DNA of 64,000 nt from Promethearchaeota archaeon (GTDB taxonomy: Archaea > Asgardarchaeota > Lokiarchaeia > Sigynarchaeales > SOKP01), in contig JABXKC010000001.1 in NCBI GenBank assembly GCA_013375495.1, positions 310,001 through 374,000 of the forward strand. The letters run 5' to 3'. The notes under the pieces were generated by a model. It did no database searches. It was not told the origin of the DNA and saw only the letters and a list, made by a program, of their open reading frames with translations. Positions 53,516-63,012 of the stretch are shown in pieces. The position numbers were made by a program, and so were the translations under genes. Position 1 is the first letter of the stretch; every line of letters begins with the position of its first letter.

Positions 53516-54754
53516 TCAACTTTTTTTTATTATTTTAGAAAAATCTGTAATCGCAAAGATAACAATACATACAGCTAACAGAATTGAAATGTAAAAAAAA
53601 GCCCAAGTAAAAGAGAACGCTTCATATAAATAGCCGAAGAGTAAAGCTTCAACCATGCTAATGAATCCAACCGATAGATAATAATACCCATAAGCTCGTC
53701 CTCTTTTTTCTTTACCTGCCAGGTCAGCAATATATGCTCTAGATATAGGATCTACAGAAGCTAAGTAAAAACCATGCATTACATAAATAATAATAATTAA
53801 AACCACTGAAAATAGGGAAACTTCAACAGGGAAAGCAAGAATTACACAAGAAATCAATAAGATAGATAATCCAATAACAATTATAGGTTTTCGTCCGAAT
53901 TTGTCCGAAAGAGAGCCATTGATAGGGGAGAATATGGTATAAACTACATTTAAAATTAGATAAAAAACGGGTATAAGGAAGATTAAATGAGGAGGGATAT
54001 AGTCAGTTGCTCTGAGTATCAAAAATACTACATCTAAACTAGCAAATTCAATAACTCCAAGTATAACGATTAACTTTATAAAGTTTCTGTCAATCTTTTC
54101 CGACCCTTCTTTTCTAATTTTCTTTTCTAATTTTCTATCTATTTCTTCAGGAGAGACATCCTTAACTGGCAGGATTAGAGCAACAGCTATAAGTCCCGGG
54201 ATTATAGAGAAAAAAATTATTTGTGAATAACTCCACATTAAAAATAATAGAAGAAAAGCGAGAAGTGAACCAAAAACGGCCCCTAATGTGTCCATAGCCC
54301 GATGTAATCCAAAAGCTTTACCCTTTTTTTCAGCGTAATACGAAATAAGGGCATCTCTTGAAGAAGTTCTTAAACCTTTACCTATTCGATCTGTCGTTTT
54401 TAATCCTAACACCATTTCCCAGGAAGGACTTAGCCCAATTAAAGGTTTTGATAGGTTTGATAACGAATATCCTGCTACTATGAAGGGTTTCCTTTTGTTT
54501 ATTTTATCACTCATCCAACCAGTAATTCCTTTTAATATATTTGCAATAGCATTTGTTACTCCTGAAATCAGACCTAAAACCAACGTACTTCCTCCAATTT
54601 CAATGATAAATAGAGGTAAAATGCTTTGGATGCTCTCGCTTGAAATGTCTGTAAAAAGAGAAACAAGCCCCATCAAAAAAACGGGAATAGAAACTCCAAA
54701 GATTAACCTCCGCCTTTTGACAGAATTACTATTTGGTTCGTTATTTGAGGTCAT
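53516..54754 (-). CDS. Major facilitator superfamily transporter
   Basis: This 412-residue protein has twelve predicted helices. It has MFS motif A-like loops GWMSDKINKRKPFIV (helix 2-3) and GSLSDKFGRKPIIV (helix 8-9) and a central cytosolic charged loop. TTDRIGKGLRTSSRDALI resembles drug/multidrug and some siderophore transporters of the MFS_1 type. The substrate is unknown. It converges with pepT. Confidence 0.85.
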   Translation of the reverse strand: MTSNNEPNSNSVKRRRLIFGVSIPVFLMGLVSLFTDISSESIQSILPLFIIEIGGSTLVLGLISGVTNAIANILKGITGWMSDKINKRKPFIVAGYSLSNLSKPLIGLSPSWEMVLGLKTTDRIGKGLRTSSRDALISYYAEKKGKAFGLHRAMDTLGAVFGSLLAFLLLFLMWSYSQIIFFSIIPGLIAVALILPVKDVSPEEIDRKLEKKIRKEGSEKIDRNFIKLIVILGVIEFASLDVVFLILRATDYIPPHLIFLIPVFYLILNVVYTIFSPINGSLSDKFGRKPIIVIGLSILLISCVILAFPVEVSLFSVVLIIIIYVMHGFYLASVDPISRAYIADLAGKEKRGRAYGYYYLSVGFISMVEALLFGYLYEAFSFTWAFFYISILLAVCIVIFAITDFSKIIKKS

Positions 54755-54893
54755 ATTGAATCACTAATTAACAAGATTTAGAATTAATGTTTTTTCAATA
54801 ATAGAAATAATGTTTTTTCTAGTAATTACTAATGCTAAATTAAAGATTTGAAATTAAGATTTCAGTATAAAGAATAAAATTTTTTATATGATA

Positions 54894-56627
54894 CTAAATG
54901 GATACAAATAAATGAAGCACAGCACCTATACCAATGGCGTTAGAGATTACAGCTGCAAAGAATAGCTGGACAATATTAAAGGAGCTTAAAATAACGGTGC
55001 TAAACCGCTGAGTTTTTTCATAAATAAAGGTATTCTGAATTATCGCATATAAAAAAACAAGATACATGAATATTACAGAAGGGAAGAATGCCCACGACCA
55101 AGTTAGTACCATTAAATTAATGTGTATATATATCGCAATAATAATTATCCACAACGTTTTTTTGCGTTCTCCTTTAATGAAAGATAACTGAGGGTATATA
55201 ACTTTTCTATATAGCAGTTCTAGAGAAAAGAACACAGGAAATGCTACTTCTGCGGCTAACAGAGTTCCGAAGAAGTTAGATGGCCACATGAATGCAAATG
55301 GATAAAAGAAACTAAAGATCAAATATATAACTATGAAATAGCTATTGCATATCACAGCAAAAACTAGAAATTTTAACTGAAATTCAGATTTAATTAATGC
55401 TACAATTTGTTTTAAATCGAATTTAACCTCTTCTTGCTTTAATCTACGCAGATAGAGAATAAATTTAACAATAAAGTAAATAACAGTGATATTAAGAGAA
55501 GCAAAAAAGATACCTATAAAACCAAATGCTCTTTCAAAAATCTCCCAGTTAAGCAAAAAAAGGGTCGTGTAAACTATAATTTGTAAAATTTTTCTTATCC
55601 TTATGGCTCGATCCTTAATTAGTGAGAGTTTTCCCGTTATTTTTGGTAATGGCTTTTCTAAAACAACCTTCTTATACTGGAAAAATTTAGAAGTGTAGAT
55701 TATCAGCGAAAGAACGATTAATACTAATAGTATTAAAGTTATAAAAATTATAGCGTAATTTACAAGGAATGTAATATTTATTGGTCCGTTTAGATATTCA
55801 GAATTGAAAAAATAATTTTCAAACCACTTTATTGATTCAATTATAACTTCATTTCCAAATAATTGGTGACCTCCCCCAATTAAAGGTCTAGTTATATTGA
55901 TTACCCTGCAACCAGTTAAATTTTGAGCTACTAACGCTTGATCCTCAAAAGCTATTACTTCGTCATCCACATGCATGATGATTAAAAGGTTATTCGTGTT
56001 TGTTGAGTTGAGTAGATTGGCAGGAATATACTCGTCATATTCAGAAGGAAACACAGGAATAACCTCAGGATTATAGTTTACCAAGGGAGCCCATGCAACA
56101 GTCACATTAAAACGGGGATCTAAAGCCTGGTTCATGAGTACTACAAAACCCCCCAAAGAATGTCCAATTAATCCAATCTGAGATGTATTCACATTTGAAT
56201 AGAATGGTAATTTCTCGAGTTTATCTAGTAGTTTTGAGCAATCTTGAGCTAAAGCAGGTCTATCTGTAATAGGATCAATATTTACGATATTACCTCCGCT
56301 TTCGCCATGCCCTTGGTAATCTAAGGCTGCAACATAAAAACCCCTCTTTGAGAGTTCAATTGGAATCCTTATATCAAAATCCCTTTGACTCCCTATTCCA
56401 TGACAATAAATAACTAAAGGTCTTTGTTCTTGAAATCCTAGATTTTTTGATGGAAAATAGAGATTTGCATATAGATTTGCACCAGCAGATTGAAATTCCA
56501 CCCTCTCGTAGCGATTGTAACTGAAGGACCTATCATAAACTAAATAGGAAAGAGAGATCACCAATAAGACGATTAAAATTATTATCCTTTTAAAGAATTT
56601 ACGATCCTCCCTATCAAAAACACTCAT
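54894..56627 (-). CDS. Alpha/beta hydrolase fused to a multi-pass membrane domain
   Basis: This 577-residue protein has three parts: one N-terminal helix (residues 13-33), an extracytoplasmic alpha/beta hydrolase (40-270), and about eight more helices (290-577). The nucleophile is in GHSLGGFVV (about residue 157), with Asp in HVDDEVI and His in GGGHQLFG. The oxyanion segment is YCHGIGSQRD. It may cleave esters or lipids at the outer face. The fusion to a large membrane domain is unusual for secreted hydrolases. Confidence 0.8.
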   Translation of the reverse strand: MSVFDREDRKFFKRIIILIVLLVISLSYLVYDRSFSYNRYERVEFQSAGANLYANLYFPSKNLGFQEQRPLVIYCHGIGSQRDFDIRIPIELSKRGFYVAALDYQGHGESGGNIVNIDPITDRPALAQDCSKLLDKLEKLPFYSNVNTSQIGLIGHSLGGFVVLMNQALDPRFNVTVAWAPLVNYNPEVIPVFPSEYDEYIPANLLNSTNTNNLLIIMHVDDEVIAFEDQALVAQNLTGCRVINITRPLIGGGHQLFGNEVIIESIKWFENYFFNSEYLNGPINITFLVNYAIIFITLILLVLIVLSLIIYTSKFFQYKKVVLEKPLPKITGKLSLIKDRAIRIRKILQIIVYTTLFLLNWEIFERAFGFIGIFFASLNITVIYFIVKFILYLRRLKQEEVKFDLKQIVALIKSEFQLKFLVFAVICNSYFIVIYLIFSFFYPFAFMWPSNFFGTLLAAEVAFPVFFSLELLYRKVIYPQLSFIKGERKKTLWIIIIAIYIHINLMVLTWSWAFFPSVIFMYLVFLYAIIQNTFIYEKTQRFSTVILSSFNIVQLFFAAVISNAIGIGAVLHLFVSI

Positions 56628-56769
56628 AGGTAATTACATATTAATTTTTTTTTTTCGATTAATAAATTATTACTTACTATTACTAAGTTCAATATTTTAT
56701 ACTTAGTTTAACTTATATATTTAAATTAAACTTATAATTATTTATTAAAAACATTTATTGTGAAATCTA

Positions 56770-57432
56770 ATGTCTGAGAAAAAAAATGCCATAGAAATCA
56801 TCGAAAACTCGTTGCGATCTGTGGAAGATAATTTTAAACAATTTATAGAAGTTTTAGAAACTGCCAAAACAGAATTAATCACGCTAGATAAAGATAGAGA
56901 GCAACAAAGTCGAGATAAAAAAACGCTTGAATTGGAAAAGGTTCAACTAGAGCAAGAAAAAGCAAAATTGGAGAAAGACAAACAGATATTGGAACAAGAA
57001 ACGCAAAAACTTGAATTAGAAAAACGAGAAAGAGATCAAAAAATTGGAACTATGACTGAGGAACAAAGACGGTTGTTAGAAGAATATGAAAAGGTTAAAA
57101 TCGAACTGGCGAAATTTGCTAAGCTAGCTGAAGAAGCAGAATCCCAAGATTTAGATTTTGAAAGAATAACGGCATTACTATCAATTTTCAGAGTCCTTGT
57201 AGAAAAAATTTGGCAGGGTCAACCACATTATCGTATTTTAATGACGCTACATGGGGAAAAAGAAACTTTGTCACGCGATGAGTTAAAAAATACTACTGGA
57301 ATTGGAGGAGCTTTTATTTTAAGAGCGATACAAGAATTAGCAAATGTTGATTTAGTAGACCATGACATGGATAGCGGAATGGTTACTTTGAGGCAGAGAT
57401 TATATTCAAAAGAAGCAATGGACAAAAAATAA
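56770..57432 (+). CDS. Coiled-coil protein with C-terminal winged helix, 220 aa
   Basis: Residues 1-40 are helical. Residues 45-120 form a long heptad-like coiled coil (ELEKVQLEQEKAKLEKDKQ and so on). Residues 130-220 look like a winged helix: RITALLSIFRVLVEKIW, then LMTLHGEKETLSRDELKNTTGI and VDHDMDSGMVTLRQRL. It may be a DNA- or protein-binding adaptor. No named family is recognised. The tocopherol-cyclase-like gene converges with it. Confidence 0.7.
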   Translation: MSEKKNAIEIIENSLRSVEDNFKQFIEVLETAKTELITLDKDREQQSRDKKTLELEKVQLEQEKAKLEKDKQILEQETQKLELEKRERDQKIGTMTEEQRRLLEEYEKVKIELAKFAKLAEEAESQDLDFERITALLSIFRVLVEKIWQGQPHYRILMTLHGEKETLSRDELKNTTGIGGAFILRAIQELANVDLVDHDMDSGMVTLRQRLYSKEAMDKK

Positions 57433-57452
57433 ATAAATAGCGATTTTTTTTA

Positions 57453-58427
57453 CTAAACTAGTAATTCTATATTGCTTAAATCTAATCCTGCATTCATGCC
57501 AATATCTTCCAAGATTGTTTTATTATTCCTTTTATTATAGAGTATTATTTTAATGTTCGAATTTATAGTTTCAATTATATTAGATGACATCATTCCTGAT
57601 ACCGGTGCTTTTAACTTACTAAATCTTATATTTTTCTTGTTTATAATTATTTGCAATGATAACTTTCTATCCTCAATTTTAATTTTTAGCTCATCAGAAT
57701 TGATATCAAGTAGTTTAATCTTCGCGCCTGAGTAAGTAGCGAACTTATAAAAATTTCCTTGATACCAAATTACACAAAAAAAACCTTTAACTCTAATTTT
57801 AAAAAGGGGCACTAGAGCTATTGACAATATAAAGGATAATTGCGGATTTGAAAAATGGTTTGTTTGAGCCCAAATATATGCTTTTGGAAAAGAAGTCCCC
57901 CAGTCTTTTTCTAAATACCCTTTTCCGCCGTTGAAATCAAGAATTCTACCATTAAAATCTATCTTACCCTTAAGTCCATGATTCATACTTACAATATCAT
58001 GATATGTCTCTAAAAATGGAAAAAATGACATAATCCCCATTATTCCTGGTTGTAAAAAGGTTTTAGGCCATAAAACCGGAGTAGTGTATTCAATTAACCC
58101 TTTAATTTTCGTTTTATTTTGAATGATATTTAATTCGAAACCCCTAGAAGAGAAGACATTATTTCCAATTCTAATATGAAAATCATTATTGGCAAGGTTT
58201 TCAAATTGATCCAATTCATATATTATATAATCTGTGTGTCCTGTTTTCCCATCTAAAATTTGGACAAAAGCGTGAGAACTATTAGCTTTTTTGTTTATTG
58301 CTATTGTAGGGATAAATGTATAAACAAAATTCCTGTTAATGTCTACAATTTTATTATACCATCCCTCATAATAATATTTTTTCTTCAAATTTCCTTGAAA
58401 AGCTTCAGGAAATCTTATTTTTCTCAC
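57453..58427 (-). CDS. Tocopherol-cyclase-like protein
   Basis: This 324-residue protein follows the tocopherol cyclase-like family. It starts FPEAFQGNLKKKYYYEGWYNKIV, has GIMGIMSFFPFLETYHDIVSMNHGLKG in the middle, and has GGKGYLEKDWGTSFPKAYIWAQ, the family's most conserved block. The fold is a beta-barrel that binds hydrophobic isoprenoids. Archaea make no tocopherol, so the substrate is unknown, perhaps a quinone, lipid or isoprenoid. No signal peptide is seen. Confidence 0.78.
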   Translation of the reverse strand: MRKIRFPEAFQGNLKKKYYYEGWYNKIVDINRNFVYTFIPTIAINKKANSSHAFVQILDGKTGHTDYIIYELDQFENLANNDFHIRIGNNVFSSRGFELNIIQNKTKIKGLIEYTTPVLWPKTFLQPGIMGIMSFFPFLETYHDIVSMNHGLKGKIDFNGRILDFNGGKGYLEKDWGTSFPKAYIWAQTNHFSNPQLSFILSIALVPLFKIRVKGFFCVIWYQGNFYKFATYSGAKIKLLDINSDELKIKIEDRKLSLQIIINKKNIRFSKLKAPVSGMMSSNIIETINSNIKIILYNKRNNKTILEDIGMNAGLDLSNIELLV

Positions 58428-58598
58428 AATCTTTATAATTTAATTCGCTTTTAAATCGTTATTCTTATTTTTCATAAATGATTTTTGCATAAGTTTATAG
58501 ATCTTACAATTACATTTCTAATATTGGACTACAAAATATTCATAATCTCTAAATAAAAATAATAATTATTGATAAGATACAAAGTTGTGATGAAAATA

Positions 58599-59543
58599 AT
58601 GGAAGATAACGAAAAAATGCTTAAGTTAATAGATGGACTTAATAAGGATTTAAGTTCAAAAAATAATGAAATTGTAGGGTACCTTGAAAAAATCGAAGCA
58701 CTTGAGCAAGAAATTAAAAGGTTACAGAAACTTATACCTGGAGAAGCTTCGAAAATAAGAACTAAAAGGGAAAAACCTGAAGATATATTTGATCCTGATG
58801 GTGCAAGTGCCATAATCATTAAAGATCTCGTAAAACAATTCGACGATGTTACAGCTGTAAACGGGATAAATCTCGAAATAAAAAAAGGTGAACTTTTCGG
58901 TCTTTTGGGTCCAAACGGCGCGGGTAAAACAACTACAATTAATATGCTTGTAGGGTTGTTAAATCCAACAGAAGGAAGCGCAGTAGTAGGGGGATACGAT
59001 GTAAAGAAAGATTTAAACAGAATAAAAGAGATGATAGGAGTATGTCCTCAAGAAGCTTCAGTTTTTAAATTTTTAAAAGGGCGAGAGAATGTTGAACTCT
59101 TTGGAAATTTATTTGAGATGGATAAACAGGTTTTAAAAGAACGAGCTGATAGATTTTTTGAAGCTTCGGGATTAAAAGAGGCAAGTAATAGGAAAGCAAA
59201 AGGATATAGTGGTGGAATGGTTCGACAACTTAATCTTATTATTGCTTTAATCAATGATCCTAAAATTGTATTTCTTGACGAACCTACAGTTGGAATGGAT
59301 CCTCGTGCCAGACGGAAGACATGGAATTTTATCGGGGATCTCAAGCAAGATGATAAGACAATCATTTTAACTACTCACTATATTGAGGAAGCGGAGGCAT
59401 TATGCGACAGAGTAGGTATCATTGATTATGGAGAGCTTATCGCACTTGGTTCTCCAAAAGAATTAATGAAAAAACACGATGCTACAAATTTAGAAGAAGT
59501 ATTTATGAAAATAACTGGAAGAAGAATAATGGAGGGAGTATAG
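58599..59543 (+). CDS. ABC transporter ATP-binding protein with N-terminal coiled coil
   Basis: This protein of about 314 residues has an N-terminal coiled coil (residues 1-45), an ABC domain with Walker A GPNGAGKTTT, signature YSGGMVRQ, Walker B IVFLDEPT, and the H-loop TTHYIEE. It belongs to the drug/ABC-2 exporter ATPase group (DrrA-like). Earlier starts (TTG 58569, ATG 58590) are possible but lie within the ribosome-binding region. The coiled coil is unusual and may dimerise it or contact another protein. The permease gene starts five bases after its stop. Confidence 0.88.
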   Translation: MEDNEKMLKLIDGLNKDLSSKNNEIVGYLEKIEALEQEIKRLQKLIPGEASKIRTKREKPEDIFDPDGASAIIIKDLVKQFDDVTAVNGINLEIKKGELFGLLGPNGAGKTTTINMLVGLLNPTEGSAVVGGYDVKKDLNRIKEMIGVCPQEASVFKFLKGRENVELFGNLFEMDKQVLKERADRFFEASGLKEASNRKAKGYSGGMVRQLNLIIALINDPKIVFLDEPTVGMDPRARRKTWNFIGDLKQDDKTIILTTHYIEEAEALCDRVGIIDYGELIALGSPKELMKKHDATNLEEVFMKITGRRIMEGV

Positions 59544-59547
59544 AAAA

Positions 59548-60291
59548 ATGATGCAAAGAGTTCTAGCACTCGTAAAAATGGAATTATTGAAATTGATCAG
59601 GGAACCAGCTAATTTATTTATGAATTTACTTTTTCCTGCTATACTCACATTAGTATTTGGACTAGCTTTTGGAAGTATAGGAGGTGCGGACCCGCCTTTG
59701 TTTGATATAATGGCACCAGGCTTATTTGCTTATGCATGCATATTTATAATAATGACTGTGTCGATGTCGTTTACTGATGATCGAGAAAACGGGTTACTGA
59801 AAAGGATAAATGTAACACCTACAACTTCAACCCAATTTATAGGGAGTCATATCATTACAAATTTGTTGATCGCTGCTATCCAACTTACTATTGTATTTCT
59901 ATTGTCTCTTTTAATGGGATATAGGCCAAATGTGGATGCCTTTGGAGTTATAATGGCATTTATTTTTATGCTATTTTTATCGTTATGCTCTGTTGGACTG
60001 GGACTAATTACAGCTACAATAGCTAAATCGGCTGGTGCTGCCTCGGGACTTTCATTTATATTTATTCTTCCACAAATGTTTTTTGGTACTTTCATCATTT
60101 TACCAGAAGGAATACGTGTTATATCGGCCTTTCTCCCAAGTTATTACGTCACCGATGCTTTAACAGCCATATTCGATGGCGTATCTCCATTTACATCAGA
60201 AATTTTGATGCAACTAGGTATTATTGCGTTAATGGGTATAGTAATAGTGATACTGGGTATTTTCTTGTTTAAAAAATACGGTAAAGCCTAG
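59548..60291 (+). CDS. ABC-2 type transporter permease
   Basis: This 247-residue permease has six helices and a short N-terminal amphipathic helix (MELLKLIREPANLF). It is typical of ABC-2 exporters, with NGLLKRINVTPTTSTQFIGSH in the coupling region. It pairs with the ATPase just upstream to form a homodimeric exporter of unknown substrate (drug, lipid or polysaccharide type). A 14-T run shortly after the stop ends the operon. Confidence 0.88.
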   Translation: MMQRVLALVKMELLKLIREPANLFMNLLFPAILTLVFGLAFGSIGGADPPLFDIMAPGLFAYACIFIIMTVSMSFTDDRENGLLKRINVTPTTSTQFIGSHIITNLLIAAIQLTIVFLLSLLMGYRPNVDAFGVIMAFIFMLFLSLCSVGLGLITATIAKSAGAASGLSFIFILPQMFFGTFIILPEGIRVISAFLPSYYVTDALTAIFDGVSPFTSEILMQLGIIALMGIVIVILGIFLFKKYGKA

Positions 60292-60304
60292 TTTAAATAA
60301 TTAC

Positions 60305-60318
60305 TTTTTTTTTTTTTT
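60305..60318 (+). terminator. Poly-T terminator of ABC operon
   Basis: Fourteen consecutive T lie just after the permease stop, the longest such run in the window, matching archaeal oligo-T termination. Confidence 0.6.
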
Positions 60319-60408
60319 GAAAAATCATTAGCTCTGTAAAATTATATAATTCTAATCGAGTTTTTTATTATAGGAATGAAAAATTTTTGATTTCGTGATA
60401 AGTTTAAA

Positions 60409-60597
60409 ATGAAATGTTCAAATTGTCACACAGAATATTCGAATCTAAATCAAGCTATCTGCGAGTATTGTGGAAGTGAATTAAGTAAAAGCGAACCTAT
60501 ACAGACAAAAAAAACAGTATCAAAAATTGATCAATTTCTTGAAGACTCTGGATTAAAAGATTTGTACAAAAAGATAAAGAAAAGTTTAAAAGAATAA
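60409..60597 (+). CDS. Small zinc-ribbon protein, 62 aa
   Basis: It begins MKCSNCHTEYSN and CEYCGSEL, which form one zinc ribbon at residues 3-25. A helical amphipathic tail follows (QFLEDSGLKDLYKKIKKSLKE). It is a typical stand-alone ribbon with no known function, perhaps a regulator or adaptor. A separate promoter is likely because a terminator precedes it. Confidence 0.65.
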   Translation: MKCSNCHTEYSNLNQAICEYCGSELSKSEPIQTKKTVSKIDQFLEDSGLKDLYKKIKKSLKE

Positions 60598-60648
60598 CAA
60601 TTTGAAATTTATTACATATTTCTTAACATCGATAAAAATATAGTTTTT

Positions 60649-60671
60649 AATCAATTCTTATTTAATTGATT
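60649..60671. terminator. Hairpin between convergent small genes
   Basis: AATCAATT-N7-AATTGATT forms an 8-bp stem between the plus-strand zinc-ribbon gene and the minus-strand one. T-runs lie nearby on each side, so it may end transcription from both directions. Confidence 0.35.
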
Positions 60672-60674
60672 ATT

Positions 60675-60836
60675 TTAAGTTTCTTGAAATCTTAGGTGAT
60701 CTTCTTTTGTAGTATCTCTGAAACTGTCCTTTTCTCCGCAATTTTCGCAATATTCTCGTGACATATTAGATAATTTACCACATTTTGTACAAATTAGGGG
60801 AAATGTTCGTTTAAATAATTTATATTTGATTTTCAT
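60675..60836 (-). CDS. Small zinc-ribbon protein, 53 aa
   Basis: The frame reads MKIKYKLFKRTFPLICTKCG, continues with KLSNMSREYCENCGEKDSF, and ends in a charged tail. CTKC and CENC form one zinc ribbon. It converges with the 62-residue zinc-ribbon gene. Function is unknown. Confidence 0.6.
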   Translation of the reverse strand: MKIKYKLFKRTFPLICTKCGKLSNMSREYCENCGEKDSFRDTTKEDHLRFQET

Positions 60837-60976
60837 ATTTTCTTCATTCCATCTTATTTTTCTTTTTCATTAATTTAAGATTAAAATACCTATTTTTATA
60901 CTTCATTTAACAGTCGATACTTTATATTATTTATTTTTGTTAAGCTATAAATGTCTACGATAAATTTCTTAATTTT

Positions 60977-62233
60977 TTACGAGGATAATATATCAGAAAC
61001 TGGTTTTCCATTCTCAAATATCTCATTTGCTTTTTCCATAAAATCTGGAATTTCAATCTGCTGTGGGCATTTATCAATACATTCTCCGCATTGAATACAC
61101 AAAGTAGCGGCCCCACTTATCTCTTCGCCTTGAGATCTTTTAACTTTGATATCTTCTTGGGTTTTAGCCATGTTATTATAAAAGAAGGCAATTCTATTTC
61201 TACCGGATTCCCCCCAATAAGCCACATCATTTAATAATCTAAGTATAAAAGGGATTGAAACATAATTAGGACAAGGTATGCAATATCCACAACTTGTGCA
61301 GGGAACAACAAGGAATTTCTCGTAAGCTTTGCGAAGGGAAGAAATTGTATTTAATTCATCATTAGTTAAAGTATTTATGCCTGATTTACTTGCAGAATCG
61401 ATATTTTCTATAACTTGTTGCATCGTACTCATTCCACTTAAGACAACGGAAACTTCTGCGTGATTCCAAACGAATTGTAGAGCCCAGTCAGCCATGCTCC
61501 TTTTAACCTTCGAAGCTTCTAGAACCTCTTTAATTTCTGGTTTTGAGTTTAATTTGTTTTCTGGGACTGCTAATTTACCTCCTCTGATTGGTTCCATAAT
61601 AATTACTGCTATATTTTTTCCAGCTGCATATTCTAAACCCTTAGTGCCTGCTTGGTAATCGATATCAAGATAATTAAATTGAATCTGACAGCAATCCCAA
61701 TTATAAAAATCAATTATTTCTTTGAAAACTTCAAAATTATCGTGAAACGAGAAACCAATGTACTTTATTAACCCTTTTTCTTTAGCCGCTTCCATTTTCT
61801 CAATTAAATTTAAAGTTTTTATTTTTCCTAACCTTTCCTTAGTTAAACCGTGGAATAAGTATATATCTGGTTTTGTTTGTAATCTCTCCATTTGTTGGTT
61901 TAGAAATTTATCAAAATCCTCTGTCTTTTTAACCATCCACATGGGTAATTTCGTGGTTAGATGAACTTTTTCGCGATATCCGTCCTTTAACGCTTTTCCA
62001 ACTATGACTTCGCTTTCTCCCCCATGATAAGGATAAGCCGTGTCGATGTAATTAACACCATTATCGATCGCATAGCGTATCATTTTAATTGCTTCGTTTT
62101 CTTCGATTAAATACTTCAATTCCTGTGTGTTTTCATCTTTAACTTGTTTTGTTGGCAACCTCATAGCCCCAAAACCTAAAACGGAAACATTCCAATCAAG
62201 AGAACCCATTTTCCTATACTTAATAATATTCAC
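60977..62233 (-). CDS. Aldo/keto reductase with C-terminal 4Fe-4S domain
   Basis: This 418-residue protein has an AKR barrel (residues 10-300) with SVLGFGAMRLP, the catalytic Asp and Tyr in YIDTAYPYHGGESE, the lysine in LTTKLPM and the histidine in YLFHGL. The C-terminal extension carries CTSCGYCIPCP and CIQCGECIDKCP, two ferredoxin-type sites. This fused form is common in anaerobic archaea and bacteria. Reduction of an aldehyde or ketone using ferredoxin instead of NADPH is possible, but no direct evidence shows the cofactor. Confidence 0.88.
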   Translation of the reverse strand: MNIIKYRKMGSLDWNVSVLGFGAMRLPTKQVKDENTQELKYLIEENEAIKMIRYAIDNGVNYIDTAYPYHGGESEVIVGKALKDGYREKVHLTTKLPMWMVKKTEDFDKFLNQQMERLQTKPDIYLFHGLTKERLGKIKTLNLIEKMEAAKEKGLIKYIGFSFHDNFEVFKEIIDFYNWDCCQIQFNYLDIDYQAGTKGLEYAAGKNIAVIIMEPIRGGKLAVPENKLNSKPEIKEVLEASKVKRSMADWALQFVWNHAEVSVVLSGMSTMQQVIENIDSASKSGINTLTNDELNTISSLRKAYEKFLVVPCTSCGYCIPCPNYVSIPFILRLLNDVAYWGESGRNRIAFFYNNMAKTQEDIKVKRSQGEEISGAATLCIQCGECIDKCPQQIEIPDFMEKANEIFENGKPVSDILSS

Positions 62234-62348
62234 AACACCTAATTTAAGATAGGTGATTTATGGAAAAATAATAAATTTATGCCTTCTGAAGTTAAAATAT
62301 TCGATGTATTATAAAAACAGGAAAAAAAAATTAAATTTTAATTTAGTT

Positions 62349-62711
62349 TTAATCTCTAAAACCATAATATAGGTTTATTAGAAGTAATAGGGCTCTACGT
62401 AATGAAACATTAAAGATCAAGATAATATCAATATTGGCAGTGAACAATAATAAAGAAATGGTTATCGCTACAAATACAAGTATTGAAAATATACTCTTAA
62501 AAACATTACTAACTCCACCACGTTTATTCTCATTTAATTTCTCTAGAATTATATATTTCGAAAGTTCATTATAATTGGGAATTGCTTCAATTTGCTTTTT
62601 CAACTTTTTCTTACGCCAAACCTGACCTATTGCTCGAAAGAATGTACCAACAAAATACAATATTGCAATTATTAAAATGTCTATTAGCGTGTTAGTTAAC
62701 TCTAATGATAT
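62349..62711 (-). CDS. Small membrane protein, 120 aa (apparent AUA start)
   Basis: The protein has two membrane helices. A TTG at 62660 would start inside the first helix. Reading upstream in frame gives SLELTNTLIDILIIAILYFVG, a proper helix preceded by ATA at 62711 with no other usual start before the stop. It has a basic middle (VWRKKKLKKQI), a second helix (SIFSILVFVAITISLLLF) and a C-terminal tail. No family is recognised. The start is uncertain because no clear ribosome binding site precedes the ATA. Confidence 0.5.
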   Translation of the reverse strand: MSLELTNTLIDILIIAILYFVGTFFRAIGQVWRKKKLKKQIEAIPNYNELSKYIILEKLNENKRGGVSNVFKSIFSILVFVAITISLLLFTANIDIILIFNVSLRRALLLLINLYYGFRD

Positions 62712-63012
62712 TTTTTAAACAAAAATTTTTTCTGAATCTTCTATATAGAACAAAAACAAGTAGAATTATGCCTAAAATCCATGTAATCATACCATCAATA
62801 TGGTTCTTCAAAAATATAATTCTTTTGAAGAAAGATACTTTTTTTTGATATTTTTTTTATACGACAAAAATTGAAAGTCTTAAATTTTTGTTAGTAGAAA
62901 GCTTGAACGATTTATATTTAAAAATCGATAGCTTTAAATAGGTCAATTAATATAAGTATATTAAGTCTTGTCAATTGATTGTTGACAAGAAAAAATTGTT
63001 TACAAAAAAAAG
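62712..63012. other. Spacer before grpE with promoter
   Basis: This is A/T-rich spacer. It holds a TATA-like stretch AATATAAGTATATTA (62949-62963) and the palindrome at 62967-62989. No gene is seen between 62712 and 62940. Confidence 0.5.
62967..62989 (+). promoter_or_regulatory. Perfect palindrome before grpE-dnaK
   Basis: CTTGTCAA-TTGATTG-TTGACAAG is an 8-bp perfect inverted repeat, 23 bp overall. It lies 24 bases before the grpE start and immediately after the TATA-like element, where it would cover the transcription start. It differs from bacterial CIRCE (TTAGCACTC). It is a candidate heat-shock operator. Confidence 0.6.
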
